DNA of 64,000 bases from Grammothele lineata (GCA_002150815.3 NDFF03000367.1:310001-374000); one strand, 5' to 3'; positions 47,965-60,015 are shown, counted from the stretch's first letter. Translations and numbers: made by a program. The notes: generated by a model from the letters alone, not told the origin.

Positions 47965-49347
47965 TTAAGTTAGACTGAGTAGCCATCTCAGCCCTGCACG
48001 AGCATCCAGGTCAATCGCGAGCGATGTGCTGATCTGCGGGAACGTGTAATGGGCTCCGTGGAGGTGTCCCTCATACCTAGTCCCACATCAGCTTACTGAC
48101 ATTGATTCAGGCCTGGGCAAGGGGAACTCACTGAGCAAACTTCGTCGCGACTCCGGCTTCGCGGAGCAGCCGCTCGTACACGATGCCATCGTCGCGGATA
48201 GGATCCATCCCCATGACCTGAATGTACGCAGGAGGCAAGCTAGCGTGCGAGGACGCAAGCATTGGCGATATGCGCAGGTCCGTCGGCAATCCGCCGTACG
48301 CGTCTGCAGGAGATGATCAAAGAGGGAACGCAGCTGCCAGCGTAGGCAGATGCTTACTGAAGATGGCCAGGACTCGCTCGCTGTTGAGCAAGGGGGTATC
48401 TTTGCACAGGTCCCACGAACGTGGGTTTAGCTTGTACCTGTGAAAAACGGGTTAATTGATGAATACGGGGCGCGGTACCCACGATCGTACTTCTCTGGCC
48501 AGGCAAGCGGATGCACAACCGCAGGCTCTCTGAGGTACTGGCCCGTGATAGGCTTTTGGGCGAAGAACGGGTCGTCCCGAGCCTTCAATGCGATAGCGGC
48601 GGTCAGGTTTGCGCCCGCCGAGTCGCCGCCGACCAAGAAGCCCTTCTCAAGGGACACATTCAACGACGCGGCGTTTTCTGCCACCTAAATAGAGACGTCA
48701 ACTTCAGGAACCACCTTTCGCGCAGAATGACCAACCCATTTGACCGTAGTATAGCTGTCGTTCACAGGCACTGGGAACGGTGCTTCAGGGACAAGCCTGT
48801 GAATGAGGAGCATGTTGAGGGCACCTGCGACGCAGCAAAATGGCCCTGCGTGACATGCCTGTAATCGACGTTCACGATCACGAGTCGCAGATCAACGCAG
48901 ATGGTGCGCAAATGGTTGTCATCCATGGTGATATCTCCAACCGCCCAGCCTACAATGCATGGTCTACGAGATGCATGACTCAACGCTACGGGGAAACGCA
49001 CCTCCTCCGTGCAACCACACGAGAACAGGGTATGTTGAATCGACCGAACCCCCCGCCGGGGTCAAGCACCGCACTACAATCTTTCCATCATCCACCTTGA
49101 CGTGCTTGTCGATAACTGTGTACTTGTCGGCTGCGACGCATACATATCGTCAGCACAACAGGTTTGATAGATACAAATCCATGCACGTACCAGATGGAAG
49201 CCGAGCACCATAATACTCGACAAATGGTGCGGCTACCACCTTCGTCTGTTCCCTAGCGAACACGTGCAGCGGAACACCCTCAGGAGGAGGTGGAGGTGTA
49301 GTGAATGCCGGATTGGAGGCGAGAGCTTCCGCAAGCTCGGGATTCAT
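47965..49347 (-). CDS. Alpha/beta hydrolase-fold-3 esterase (copy B)
   Basis: Eight exons on the minus strand, 49347-49191, 49130-49002, 48949-48859, 48796-48736, 48684-48479, 48437-48358, 48303-48132 and 48076-47965, give 335 aa. Catalytic elements are HGGGWAVGD, VGGDSAGANLTAA, VMGMDPIRDDG and EGHLHGAHY. The third intron starts with GCATGT, not GT, so the model needs a GC-AG intron; exon length (91 nt) and frame fit perfectly only with this choice. If that intron were not removed, the protein would shift frame in mid-sequence. Activity is as predicted for copy A. Confidence 0.87.
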
Positions 49348-50121
49348 GGTTACTTCGGTGGGCGGGCTGCGGGATCGGATGAGCAGGCAGAAGACGGATA
49401 AGATCTAAGCTCAGAACAGACCTCCATCTTTAAGTACCTCTTACGCTAGGTTAACCGCTTCTAAAGCGTGGAGAATCATGGCCATAGTCATGAGTTCAGG
49501 AACGCGGCAGACGCCGGGAGTCTAGAGCGGCGTTTGATTCCCAGTGTGAACGAACGCACTGCGCGCGTCGTGCACGTGAAGCGCGTTGGACTCAAGTGGT
49601 GGTATGTAGACGTGATAATGACATGTGAACGTCGAAAGTGGCCTGTATTTGCATGGAAGAGTGCAAGAATGAGAATGACGGACGATGTTGAGCACCTGAG
49701 CCTGAGGAGTGGAGTTGGACACTTACCTTGCACAAACACGAGGACTGGATCCATGTTCCTCCCTGTACGGACGTGCGAGCCCAGACGAAAGGCCGCGAAG
49801 AACCGACTGGTCATAACGTCTCCTGGAGCGAGATCTGGAGAGCGCAAGCAGAGGACCTGGAGCGAAATGAGAGAGTGCTTGAGCTCGACGGACGAAACAC
49901 GACAGGGAGAGGCACTACTGGTCTTGCCGCTATCAGCGCTGGGTAGCTATTGATTCGCAGCAAGCGGAGGCGACGATCGACGACGCTCTGGACGAATTCT
50001 TCGAGATGAGTTGGTTGCATGTCGTTCGTATCGCGAGATCAAAGATGCTATTGCCTCCAATCCATTCTAAGCCTCGATTCAGGACACAGCAACACCATTC
50101 CCGCCGTTTCCATACGCTCTC
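49348..50121. other. Spacer between hydrolase copies B and C, with inserted exon fragment
   Basis: The outer parts resemble the other hydrolase spacers. The part at about 49703-49925 is a copy of an exon of the EH-like gene, listed separately. No other gene is seen. Confidence 0.55.
49703..49925 (-). pseudogene. Duplicated exon fragment of the EH-like gene
   Basis: On the minus strand this reads DLAPGDVMTSRFFAAFRL, then GSHVRTGRNMDPVLVFVQ followed by a GTAAGT donor. The source gene, exon 2 at 56066-55934, reads DLAPGDVMTGGQFFAAFRL and SHVRAGREMDPALVFVQ with a GTATGT donor. Homology continues into intron sequence on both sides (for example GGAGTTGGACAC past the donor). One codon is lost next to the MTS. 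It has no start, stop or partner exons and probably makes nothing. It came with flanking intron DNA, so it is a genomic copy and not a reverse transcript. Confidence 0.8.
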
Positions 50122-51508
50122 CTACTGCTTTAGAGCGAGCAACCATCTCAGCCCTGACCGAGTATCCAGGTCAATGGCAAGCGATGTACTAATCTGCGGG
50201 AACGTGTAGTGAGCTCCATGGAGATGTCCCTCATACCTGCTCATGTGTTAGCTTATGTCGATTAAAGACTGGACAGAAGGTACTCACTGAACGAACTTCG
50301 TTGAGACCCCAGCCTCGCGGAGGAGCCGCTCGTACACGATGCCATCATCACGGATGGCATCCATCCCCATGACCTGAACATATGCTGGAGGGAGGCCAGC
50401 AAAAGATGAAGCAAGCATCGGTGATATGCGCAGATCCTCCGGCGGGGCGCCGTATGCGTCTGCAGCCAGTGATCAGAGACAGCCGCAGCTGACGAGGGCG
50501 GACGGCAGATGCTCACTGAAGATGTTCAGGACCTGCTCGCTGCTGATCGTAGGAGCGTCCTTGAACAGGTCCCACGAGCGTGGGTTCAGCTTGTACCTAT
50601 GAAAAACGGATCAATTGATGGGCAGAGTGCGCAGTACCCATAATCATACTTCTCTGGCCAGGCGAGCGGATGTACGACCGCAGGCTCTCTGAGATATTGA
50701 CCAGTAACAGGCTTCCGTGCAAAGAACGGGTCGTCGCGAGCCTTGAGCGTAACGGCAACCGCCATGTTTGCGCCCCCGGAGTCACCGCCGACCAAGAAAC
50801 CTTTCTCAAGGGAGACATTCAGCGAGGCAGCGTTCTCGGCCACCTAAAGAGACGCGTTAACTTTAGAAACCGCCTTCTGCGCAGAGTGACAAACCCATTT
50901 GACCGCAGTATAGCTGTCGTCAAAAGGCGCTGGGAACGATGTTTCAGGTACAAGTCTGTGATTGAAAAGCACGTTGGTGGCACGAAACAGCGCAATGGTC
51001 CTGCGTGACGTACCTGAACTCGACGTTCACAATCACCAGTTGCAGATCGACGCAGATGGTACGCAGGTAGTTGTCATCCATAGTGATGTCTCCAACCATC
51101 CAGCCTGCAATGCACGGTTTGCGAGATGTATGACTCAACGCTCTAAAGAGACGTACCTCCTCCGTGGAACCAGACAAGGATAGGGTACGTTGAATCGGCC
51201 GAGCCCCCCGCCGGGGTCAAGCATCGCACTACAATCTCTCCTCCATCCACCTTAACGTGCCTGTCAACAGCGGTGTACTTGTCAACTATGACGCGAATAC
51301 GCCGTCAACACTATAGTTTTGATAGACACAAATCCATGCACATACCAGAGGGAAGCCGTGCAGCGTAATACGCAACGGATGACGCGACTATAGCCTTCGT
51401 CTGTTTCCTAACAAACTCATACAATGGGACACCTTCAGGGGGAGAAGGTAATGGCGCAGAGAAAGCCGGATCGGCGAGAGCTTCCGCAAGTTCGGGGTGA
51501 AGGGTCAT
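50122..51508 (-). CDS. Alpha/beta hydrolase-fold-3 esterase (copy C)
   Basis: The eight-exon layout is the same as in copy A (first exon 51508-51346, last ending at 50122), about 338 aa. Oxyanion motif HGGGWMVGD, nucleophile VGGDSGGANMAVAV, acid in VMGMDAIRDDG, base in EGHLHGAHY. The residue after the nucleophilic Ser is Gly in place of Ala, still a valid GxSxG elbow. An in-frame ATG at 51556 exists, but 51508 (MTLHPELAEAL) matches the starts of A and B. The third intron has a normal GTACGT donor, unlike copy B. Confidence 0.89.
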
Positions 51509-53964
51509 CTTGGTGGGATCAGGGATAGGCAGGCAAAAGACGGTGTATAAGCTCACTGTAGACCTCCATCTATAAGTACTCCTTTCGTTGGGTTAACCGC
51601 TGACAAGGCGTGGGGAACCGTGTTCGTGGTCATGCGTCAGGAAAGCGGCAGATGCAGTTCTGGAGCGGTGTTTCAGTCCGGGTGTGAACGAGTGCACTGC
51701 CCGCATCCTGCACAAGACGTACCTTAGACTCAGCTGATGGTGCGCAGACCTAGCAACGACACGCGATTGTCGCAAGCGACATGGATGTTTGCAGGAGGGA
51801 AGATGGACGAGGTTGAACGCAGCAGACGAGGGAGTTTCGGCGGATTCAAGCGGCTCAGTGACCAGGAGGTGATGACATGTCATGCGCAGGTACGTAATCA
51901 CGCACCCCACCCGATTCAGTATGTTATATCTTGTCACAACATACCTCATTGGGCAAATTTCCGTGCTTCCAGTTTAACAAGGAGGAGATCTTGAAAAAGA
52001 TTTTGTACGACAAGTTCAGCCTATATTCGAGTTGCTACTTCATGATGGCATATCCGCTTCGGGCCGGGCTAACCGTTTGGTGACGTCATTCCTCCTCCGA
52101 ACCAGGTTTACTGGCAGGATCTTGAACTTGTCGGAATCGATACTTATCGCCGTTTAATCCGCCTGGCAATTCAGCAAGCTGCACTTGAACGTGATATTCG
52201 AGATTCGATGAAAGTTCACCTGAAAAGCTTCTCGAGTGAGGTAGGCTTGGCTTTAATTCGAGTTGGCATCTCTAAATTCAACCAACTGCCAGGACTCGGG
52301 CCACATCGCGGAAATCAAACGGCATCTTGAAGTACTCACGCAATCTCCCATCTGTGGCTTCTTGAACATATGAAGTAGATCATGCTTCCCTCGGCTGAGG
52401 TTCTCGTCCCCCATCACCTGGCAGAACCTGCGCGATCGACGATCGAAAATGCCTTTAACATTCTCTGCCACGCCTCTCCGAGCCCCTCGGACGAACCAGA
52501 TCGCCGGGTGATCGTCTGGGAAGCCGGCCGAGCTCCCTCGAGCTCCTCGATCTCGCAGCTTCGACGGAACTTCGACAGGGATCGTTGATTTGGCTCCCTC
52601 CTCTAGCCCCCGCGGGACTCGGCGGTGGCTCCTGAGTATACCAGTGGTGGCCCATTCGCCGCAGAAACTCTGAGGTACGCTCTTCCTTTTCAATCGCTCA
52701 TGATTGACTTTGTCTTTTCTTCACCTATGCACACCAAAGACATGACCAGACACGAGACACTCCATATACGACCCCCGAAATACACGCAAAAGATACCTCT
52801 TGATAGTACAACAGAGCTCGGAGTACTCCACAGCCAGAGCTGCTAACAACGCCACCAAGAATTCGTCCTACCCTCAAACACGGCTCATAGATACCCTACA
52901 ACCGCACCCGCGCCAACACTACAAATGCTCCTCGCAGCCGGCTGCGAACAGCACTTTACAATGTTCGATCATGTCGACGGTAACGAAGTGGCCACCGCGC
53001 CATGCTTAGTATAAGTGCCTGGCGCCGTGGCCCCCCGACACGGCACCGAGTAAGCATCTGGTGCGGCGTGCGCCGTCGGTCGGGTGCTCACGTCCTCTTG
53101 AACGATCGCCCGGTCAATATGTACTTACTCCAATCCGCACCGAGGACCGGACGGCTAGCCGCATGATGAATGCATCGACGATGGCTGCAGCCACAGGTAC
53201 AGTCGCCCATGCTCCGTCCGTGACATTATCAGCACTATTAGCTGCCGACTCGACGTGCCAAGACGCAACTGGTGAGGCTTTGACGGCCAGTGAATCTCAG
53301 CCCTGTCAGATCGGCTGTTGCTCAACAACTATCTTCCATCTGCTGAATGACGTCATAATATCGCTGCGTTTCGAGGATGACTTTCGGGGCCAAAACAATG
53401 TCCGTCATTCACGGACCTTGACGAGATGATGTTACTAAACGACAACTTGATCTCGCTGGATAGACTGATCATGCAGCTGAAGAAAGGTTTGAGCGATGAT
53501 GTACGAGCGTGTGCATGCTGGGGACGGATACGTAACACTCACGACTTGGAGGATATTAGCAGCGACGTGCGTAGCGGACGGAACGCGGTTGGCGATATGA
53601 TATAATACAGATCGGGTTCTACTAAGCAAGCTATAGCTATCGACGCCGGCGCGAGTCTAGCATAAACGGTTGGATGCAGTGCAGTCAAGTGAAGTGGTAC
53701 GATATGTGAGTGTGGACGATACGGGAGTGTGCGAGAGTGGAAGGCGAAGACGAAGAAAGAAAAGAGGGAGACGAAATTGGTGTGGTGTGGCTGTGCGTAT
53801 GTACCAATACAAGGGAAACATAGTCAACTTACTGCAGTAATGGTGGTAGGGGAGCTCGACTCGCATGGGCGACATAGATCTTCAACGCCCCTCCGCATGC
53901 GCACTCTTCAGACACGCCCGGCCGACCCGCGTCAGGCTCACCATCTCCAGACGAGGTCCACTTA
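51509..53964. other. 2.5-kb region with no supported gene
   Basis: The first 450 bases are the copy C promoter and duplicated spacer. The rest (52000-53960) has only short frames without recognisable domains. A phrase near 52430 on the plus strand, STIENAFNILCH, faintly recalls transposon nucleases but is too short to call. Confidence 0.45.
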
Positions 53965-56311
53965 TCACAGCGGCCTCCACCCCTCGCCCGCAGGCCACTT
54001 CATCTCGTCCCTCTCCAGCACCATCCTTCGCCCGTTCCTCCCCTCCTCAACCACCGCCACACCCACCCCACTCTCCCTCCACTGCCTCGCCCTCTCCTCT
54101 ATCCCGCCCCCAGCTCCATCCCTCTCCTCCTCCCCATCATGGTCCAACCCGCTCTCCGCATCCTCGTCCCCATCCCCATCCCTATCCCAACCCCATTCCC
54201 CACGCCCCGGGCTGGACTCGACGTCGTCCATAAGCCCACGACGCGCCCCCGCGCTAGAATGGTGCGGGACGAACCCGCGGCGGGAGAACGCGCCCTCGGC
54301 CTTGTACCGCGCTGTGTCGAGCGCGGGCTGCGCGCGCAGCTGGAGGCTCGTGAGCGTGCGCTGGAGGCTGCCGAGCGGGGAGTCGGTCGTGTCCCGGCCG
54401 CGCTCTTTCTCCCGCTCCCTCTCCCTTTCTCGTTCTCGCTCCCGTTCGCGGTGGGAGGTAAGCGAGAGGTGCCGCGAGAGCATGAGGTTCGACGCTGTCG
54501 GGCTCTCCTCTCGGGGGTTCGCGAAGGGCGAGTCGACCGGGGACCCCGGCGCAGGCGCGATCTGGACGCTCTCTGGGCGCTTCCTGCGTGGGGGTGGAGG
54601 CACGGGTGGTGGCGATGGATGGTGCATGGACTTCGAGCGGCCCACACGAGGGGTAGCACCCGCGGGGAGTGCAAACTCCGAAGTGGGCTTGCGGTCCGGG
54701 TGCGTTGGAGGTGGTTCGGGTGGGAGGTCGGCGAGTGGGCGTGGGGGTGTACGGGCTGGGGACTGGCCGGGGGACGCGAATGGGCGCGGGGGCGGTTCGG
54801 GAGGGAGTGTCTGGCGCTTGAATGGGGAGAGGGACGCCGTTGCGACTTGCTCAAACGAGCGTACGGAGCCCGCGACGGTCGATGCGGGCGGGCTGAGGTT
54901 CCGTCGGGGAGGGAGAGAAGGTACTGTGGGTGCACGGACGTGGCGGAACACCGTACGGTCCACGGAGCTTGTCGTGCTCGCTGCAGACGACGACGTGGAA
55001 CTGCTGGCATTCTTGGTCGGGCTTTGACTGCGAAGACGTCGCGGAGGTGCGCTACTCTTGAGCACCTCCATTACACGCTCCTCCTCGAGCTTTTGCTCGG
55101 CTTTCTTCAGGCTTTGCGCAATGCGAGTTGCCTGGAGCGACTGCTGAATGAGCGGGTTGCTCGTTGACGCGCTTCGTGGGAATGGAGGAATCGGAGGTGG
55201 AGGTTCGCGAGGTAGAGGTTGACTGTTCATCGCGTTCATGGAAGCGTGGCGAGGAGGCGGTAGGATAGGGGGTTTGCGAGGAGGTAAAGGGGGTATCTTC
55301 GCGTCGTGGGACGCAGGCGGGCGAGTAGAAAATGCAGCCGCTCCAGCCGGCGCAGACTGAGGCGGAGCATCTTGTGAACCACGTCGGGCTAGGAAAGGAT
55401 TGGTAGGTTTCGGCGGAAGGGATGGAGGAGGAGGTTTCGCTGGTGCAGACGCGATGGAGGTAGCACCGTTAGCCGTGAATGGGTTGTTGTGGTTGTCTGC
55501 GGATGGTAGGCGTGACCGCTTCCCGGGAGGTGAGGGGGAACGGGAGTTCATTTCGTTTGGATGCGCTATGACCCAAGTGGTCAGTAATGGTTACGATGTT
55601 GAAACGGCGAAATACAATGATCGGGACTATTAAAACGTGTGCAAAAGAAGATATACGGAAAGACTGGGACGACACGACTTGTTGAGCACGTTTACAAGTG
55701 CATACAGCCACCCCTGCCTGGAAGAGAACGCATACAAGTCTCACGGACACGGACGACAGGTTCGCAATACATCCGCAGCTACGCAATGCACGCGCGCCTC
55801 AGGCATTTCACATGGGAAACTTCCCCATGGGCGTGCAGATCATCAAAACGAAAATGGTATATCGCACAGAGGGTACTGCTTGAAGAGGCCTCGGGGATGG
55901 AGAAGAAGCACCGGAGCGGAGTTGGACACATACCTTGTACAAACACGAGGGCTGGATCCATCTCCCTTCCAGCGCGTACGTGCGAGACCAGCCGGAAGGC
56001 CGCAAAGAACTGACCACCGGTCATGACGTCTCCTGGAGCGAGATCTGGAGACCACAGACGGAGGATCTGGAGCAAAATTAGAGAGAGCTTGAGCTGGACG
56101 CGGACGTACTTACCGCGTCGAGAGAGGCGGGGGCGAGGGTGGGATAGCGACCTCTGAGCCAGGCCCTTGCTTCACGGACGCCGACGGTAAGCTTATCATA
56201 GTCTTGGACGTCGTTGGCGTCATGCTCGGCGATATCAAGGATGGCGGGGGTGTAGGCGGCAAACTCGGCGTCGTTGAGAGCAGATACGTGGAGGACGAGG
56301 GGGCGCGACAT
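53965..56311 (-). CDS. Proline-rich protein with N-terminal EH-like region
   Basis: Three exons on the minus strand, 56311-56114, 56066-55934 and 55565-53965, give 643 aa. Residues 1 to about 115 (AREARAWLRGRYP-like helix, then PGDVMTGGQFFAAFRLVSH and FVQAHPNE) resemble an EH or EF-hand-like domain used in endocytic adaptors. The rest is disordered: long Pro runs that could bind SH3 domains (LPPKPTNPF, PPLPPRKPP), NPF sequences near residues 135-160 that are classic EH ligands, a run of about ten Arg-Glu repeats, and an acidic end. A role in endocytosis or actin is inferred. The second intron is 368 nt, far longer than others here. The ATG at 56311 is preferred to 56545, whose extra residues look non-coding. 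Confidence 0.72.
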
Positions 56312-59200
56312 GGAGCATGCCGTGGGCGTCGACGGGAGAGAGGCTGAGGCCGACACTGACAGGGTCACGGACGGCAGACACAGACGCGAGCTGGAGGCGC
56401 GCCGCGGCACAGGTCGCTGCGGCTCGCGTCTCCCGGCATCCGGCCTGCCGCCACGGCCCCAGCACTGCAGCGCCCGACCCTCGCCCCGAGTGTGTCGGCC
56501 TTCCTGACCAACCTCGCCCCTCATGTCCGCCACGCTCCTCCTCACGCTCGACAGCCTTGCTCACAAGCGGCGAAGAAGATCGCTGGGCCGTGCCCACGGC
56601 TCGACGCGCAACGCGTGCATGCACACGTGCAGCTATGCATCAGTAATTGAAGAAGACACGAGGCACAGCGGCGAAGCCGAGCCGACGTCCTCGGACCCCA
56701 CTGCCCAGAAATATTTCCAAGGTTCAGTGCATCGTGCGGCGCTTGACAAGACAGAAAGCGCGAAGGAGTCGTACATGCGTCTTCCATGAGGAGATGCGAG
56801 GCCGGAACGCTGAACGGTGAATGCTGGATGAGCAGGTGGTGGTTGTGGTCACGGTTCTGTCATCAGAGGAGTCCTGCCCGCTTTTCCACCCGCTGGCAGG
56901 CACCCACACATCTTTGCTTACGACATCGCATCTCCAGGCATCTCCTGGGTGGTCTACAAGATGACGGCCTCGATCAAACTTTCTTCTAGTCAGTCAAAAG
57001 TCAGATATTGTGCTCAACGCTGTGCTTCTTTGTGGACATATCAAGCGAAGAGCATCTTCATAAGCCTCGAGAGGCACTGCCGTTCGCGCTCTTCATTCGA
57101 GTACCCCGCTAGTCTCTAGATAAGTAAACATAAAGTAGCCGATATTGTCTACCCCAACAGGCGAACCCTAGGTAAATCAATACTCTCCGAATTCGAAGTT
57201 TTACCAAGTAGCTCCACCTGCGGTGCCTGGATCCGTCCGCCGTGTATTGCTTCTCGCTTCTTCACATGCACATCTCCTTCGATCAACAATTCGACTCTGT
57301 AAGGTATGTCATTCATTGATCTCGCAGCGGTTATATTGCCCCCCCAGGGAAAACCAGGGAGCAGTGCGGTGGATACAAGAACAAGACCTTGCGCCTTTTC
57401 CTCTGTAAACGTCTGTTGCCTGGAAGCAGACTGCGCAGAGCCTCCTTGGACGGGCAACAATACATCGATGGAAAAGCTTCCGTTCGATTGGAGGACGAGG
57501 TGTTCCTGTTCTGCGTCAATGCGGTTAGAAACCTTCAAGCGGCTCCGACGCCGGTCGTGCCATATTACCTTTTACGAAGGAAACCATCTCTCGAGCCTCA
57601 GGTCGCGAACACTATGTCGACAGTCCCGTGCGCTCCTTCCCCTTCGGGTTCCTTGATCTTGTGGTCGATTCGCACAAGACGTCGGGGGTCGTGCCTCCAG
57701 CGCCACGCCGGCCACGCCTCTTGGATACCTGCAATACGCCGGTCGATCCTACCGGCGGGCCCGATTTATTGCTATCCTACGGCCCCGTTTCGTACTCGCT
57801 CAGGAAGCTCAGGCTGAACATCGGTTCCTGGGCGGAGTTTGCGACGTTCTCTTCTCTCTCTTCGTTGTGCACTAGTAGCTACTAGGAAACAGTAGTGATT
57901 AATTTCCGGTGCTACCGCTGCTTCGATAGTATTTCAACAACGTCTGCTGCTACTCGAACGTACTAGCACTCCCGTCTCTATCAGACAACGGCTTGTTTCG
58001 CCGCAAAGCCGACTGCGCCCTGAAGATTTGATCCCCGTAAGCAACTGTAAGCCAAGTTAGTTAGTTCGCGCAGCTTCGCACAGGGCGCCCTCCCGCCCAG
58101 AGCTGCCATTGGTTGAGTAGCGACGATCCCGAGCCCTCAGCCATCATCAGATCCCCTCTCTCTAGGGCCTACGCCTCGGTAAACCCCGACGCCGCTCCCG
58201 CCGGCGTTCAGTACACTGCAACGACGTCCGCTAAGCGCAAAAGGGCAGGCAAACATCCAGGATTTGCACCCTCGAAGCTTCGAGGTGCTCTGACAGCTGC
58301 CATCCTGAGCCTCTCGATTCATGATCAGATCTCAACCATGCCATGCCATCTCATACCATGCCCCTTTCCACCTCATTCTTCTCGCGCCTCCAGCGTCTGC
58401 GCCCCAGATCTCATGCCGCCGAGTGACCGTCAAGCGAACCGCACAAGCCTCTGGACCTAGCGCAGCGTGATTTCCGTACGTCGATGGTGATTGGTGCGCG
58501 CCCTGGCATGTGCGGTGCGGATAGTCTGCCAACCTAGCCCGAGTTCGCCGGGTTGGGCCTAGGCAACTCAGGAGAGTCTCCTTGTCCCCTTGTGCTACGC
58601 TGCTCCAGAACTTAGAGGCTTGCTGGACGAAGTGGGCGCGTGATACAGAAGATGCTCTCGGGCTGCACGGGCGACTGGGTCTAGGCTTTGTACCTCGTAG
58701 TAGCGTGGATGTTGGACGCCCGTAACAGAATACCGGTACCGTTGGACAGGCCTAGGCTAACGGGGTTAGATGACAGTCACGCAACGCCCTACTGTGACAC
58801 GCAGCCATTGCTATGACGTAGGTGCGTTTTGCTGCCTAACATGCGAGGTACGCCTCACAGCGTGTTGCAGTAGACCAGAACACGCTGTACTGAGACGACC
58901 GCACTACAGCCTAGCCCAGCTAACGGTGAACCTACCGCGTTGGAACTCGCAGCGATCCAAACACAGACCAGTACGCCATGCGGTCTCGGCATGGAAGGCA
59001 CTCTGGAGGCCCTAGAATGCGTTCGCGCACGCCCGGCAGCGCGTGTCATCGATGAAGCCTGCACAAGATCAAAGACAAGGAATACAGTCCGCCCTACGCA
59101 CCACGTACACGCGAAGGATTACTATACAAGGGTTTACGATGAGGATAGAGGCAGTGGTATCGATAGAGCGGGCGTCCAGATCCGGACACACGCAGCGCGG
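56312..59200. other. 2.9-kb region with no supported gene
   Basis: Between the EH-like gene start and the VPS29 end. A 129-codon minus-strand frame (57149-57538) and an 85-codon plus-strand frame (57628-57885) look mildly protein-like but match no family I know. The stretch 58080-59000 shows nothing. Confidence 0.4.
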
Positions 59201-60015
59201 TCACCAGACGCTCTGCGTGTGTGGGCCGGGGCTTGAGGGAATGCTCTGCGGCATGGCGGTTGGCCTGGGTGCTTCGCGGACGGGCTCGGGTTCTTTCCTG
59301 TACTCTATCTTCTCTACCCGCACTTCGCCCTCGATCAGTTGGTAGACATAAGTAACCACGACGGGTCCTTGAATGTCCATGAGGGCAAACGTCGGCGTTA
59401 CGTCTCTGGAGGGGGAGCACAGTCGTTCTAGCCCTAGCGAACGTCCGTAGTAGCCGATACACGTACCCATTAAAACTTCCTATCCACGCGCCAGTGGCGG
59501 AGCCGGGGTTAACGAAGAAGCGGCCATCGTATTCCACCGCTTGGAATCTGGGGAACGTGGGGAGATTGGGCTTGCTTGGCTAACGCGGGATGACATCAAA
59601 CTTACGTATGTGTGTGACCAGATACCAGAACGTCCACGTCCAGCTGCCTTGCGATCGCGTTCAGCGAGTCGAGGTCTCCTGTTGGCACAGATTGGTGGCC
59701 GTGGATGACGCCAATGCGGATGGGCGTGTGCGCTACGGTAACGGAAAGAGGGAAAGAACTCTGTCCAAGCAGCGCCATGAAGAAAAGTCGTGGAGGAAGA
59801 GACACATGGCGACGCACCTCATCATAGTCTCCCCTCACTACATGCACGTCCGGCGAGACCGTCCGCAGGTACTCGTACGTTTCCCGGTCGCAGACGTTGC
59901 CAGTGCAGAGGATTTGCTGGATCTTGCCGGGAACCAAGAGCTTCTTGAACTTCAACGGGAGGTCATGGATGCGATGTGGGATATGAAGGTCTCCAATGAC
60001 AAGCACGAGAACCAT
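59201..60015 (-). CDS. VPS29: Retromer subunit VPS29
   Basis: Four exons on the minus strand, 60015-59818, 59760-59606, 59547-59467 and 59405-59201, give 212 aa. The protein is part of the retromer core that recycles cargo from endosomes, with a metallophosphoesterase-like fold. Diagnostic segments are [82 protein letters not shown] and [20 protein letters not shown]. The last 25 residues, rich in Pro, extend past the usual end. GDVTPT is formed across a phase-2 intron. An upstream in-frame ATG would add about 40 unlike residues, so 60015 is chosen. It shares a 267-bp divergent promoter with MDM35. Confidence 0.95.

Noticed and set aside
52380..52590. Plus-strand phrase STIENAFNILCH, like a PIF/Harbinger nuclease
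   Set aside because: Too short, with no other motif, inverted repeats or target duplication near it.
53729..55167. Long plus-strand frames of 432 and 342 codons
   Set aside because: They are antisense shadows of the proline-rich EH-like gene, whose minus-strand frame joins to exons with conserved motifs.
55639..56013. Plus-strand frame beginning MQKKIYGKTG, considered as a GIY-YIG nuclease in the long intron
   Set aside because: No GIY or YIG motif and no catalytic residues; it also overlaps exon 2 antisense.
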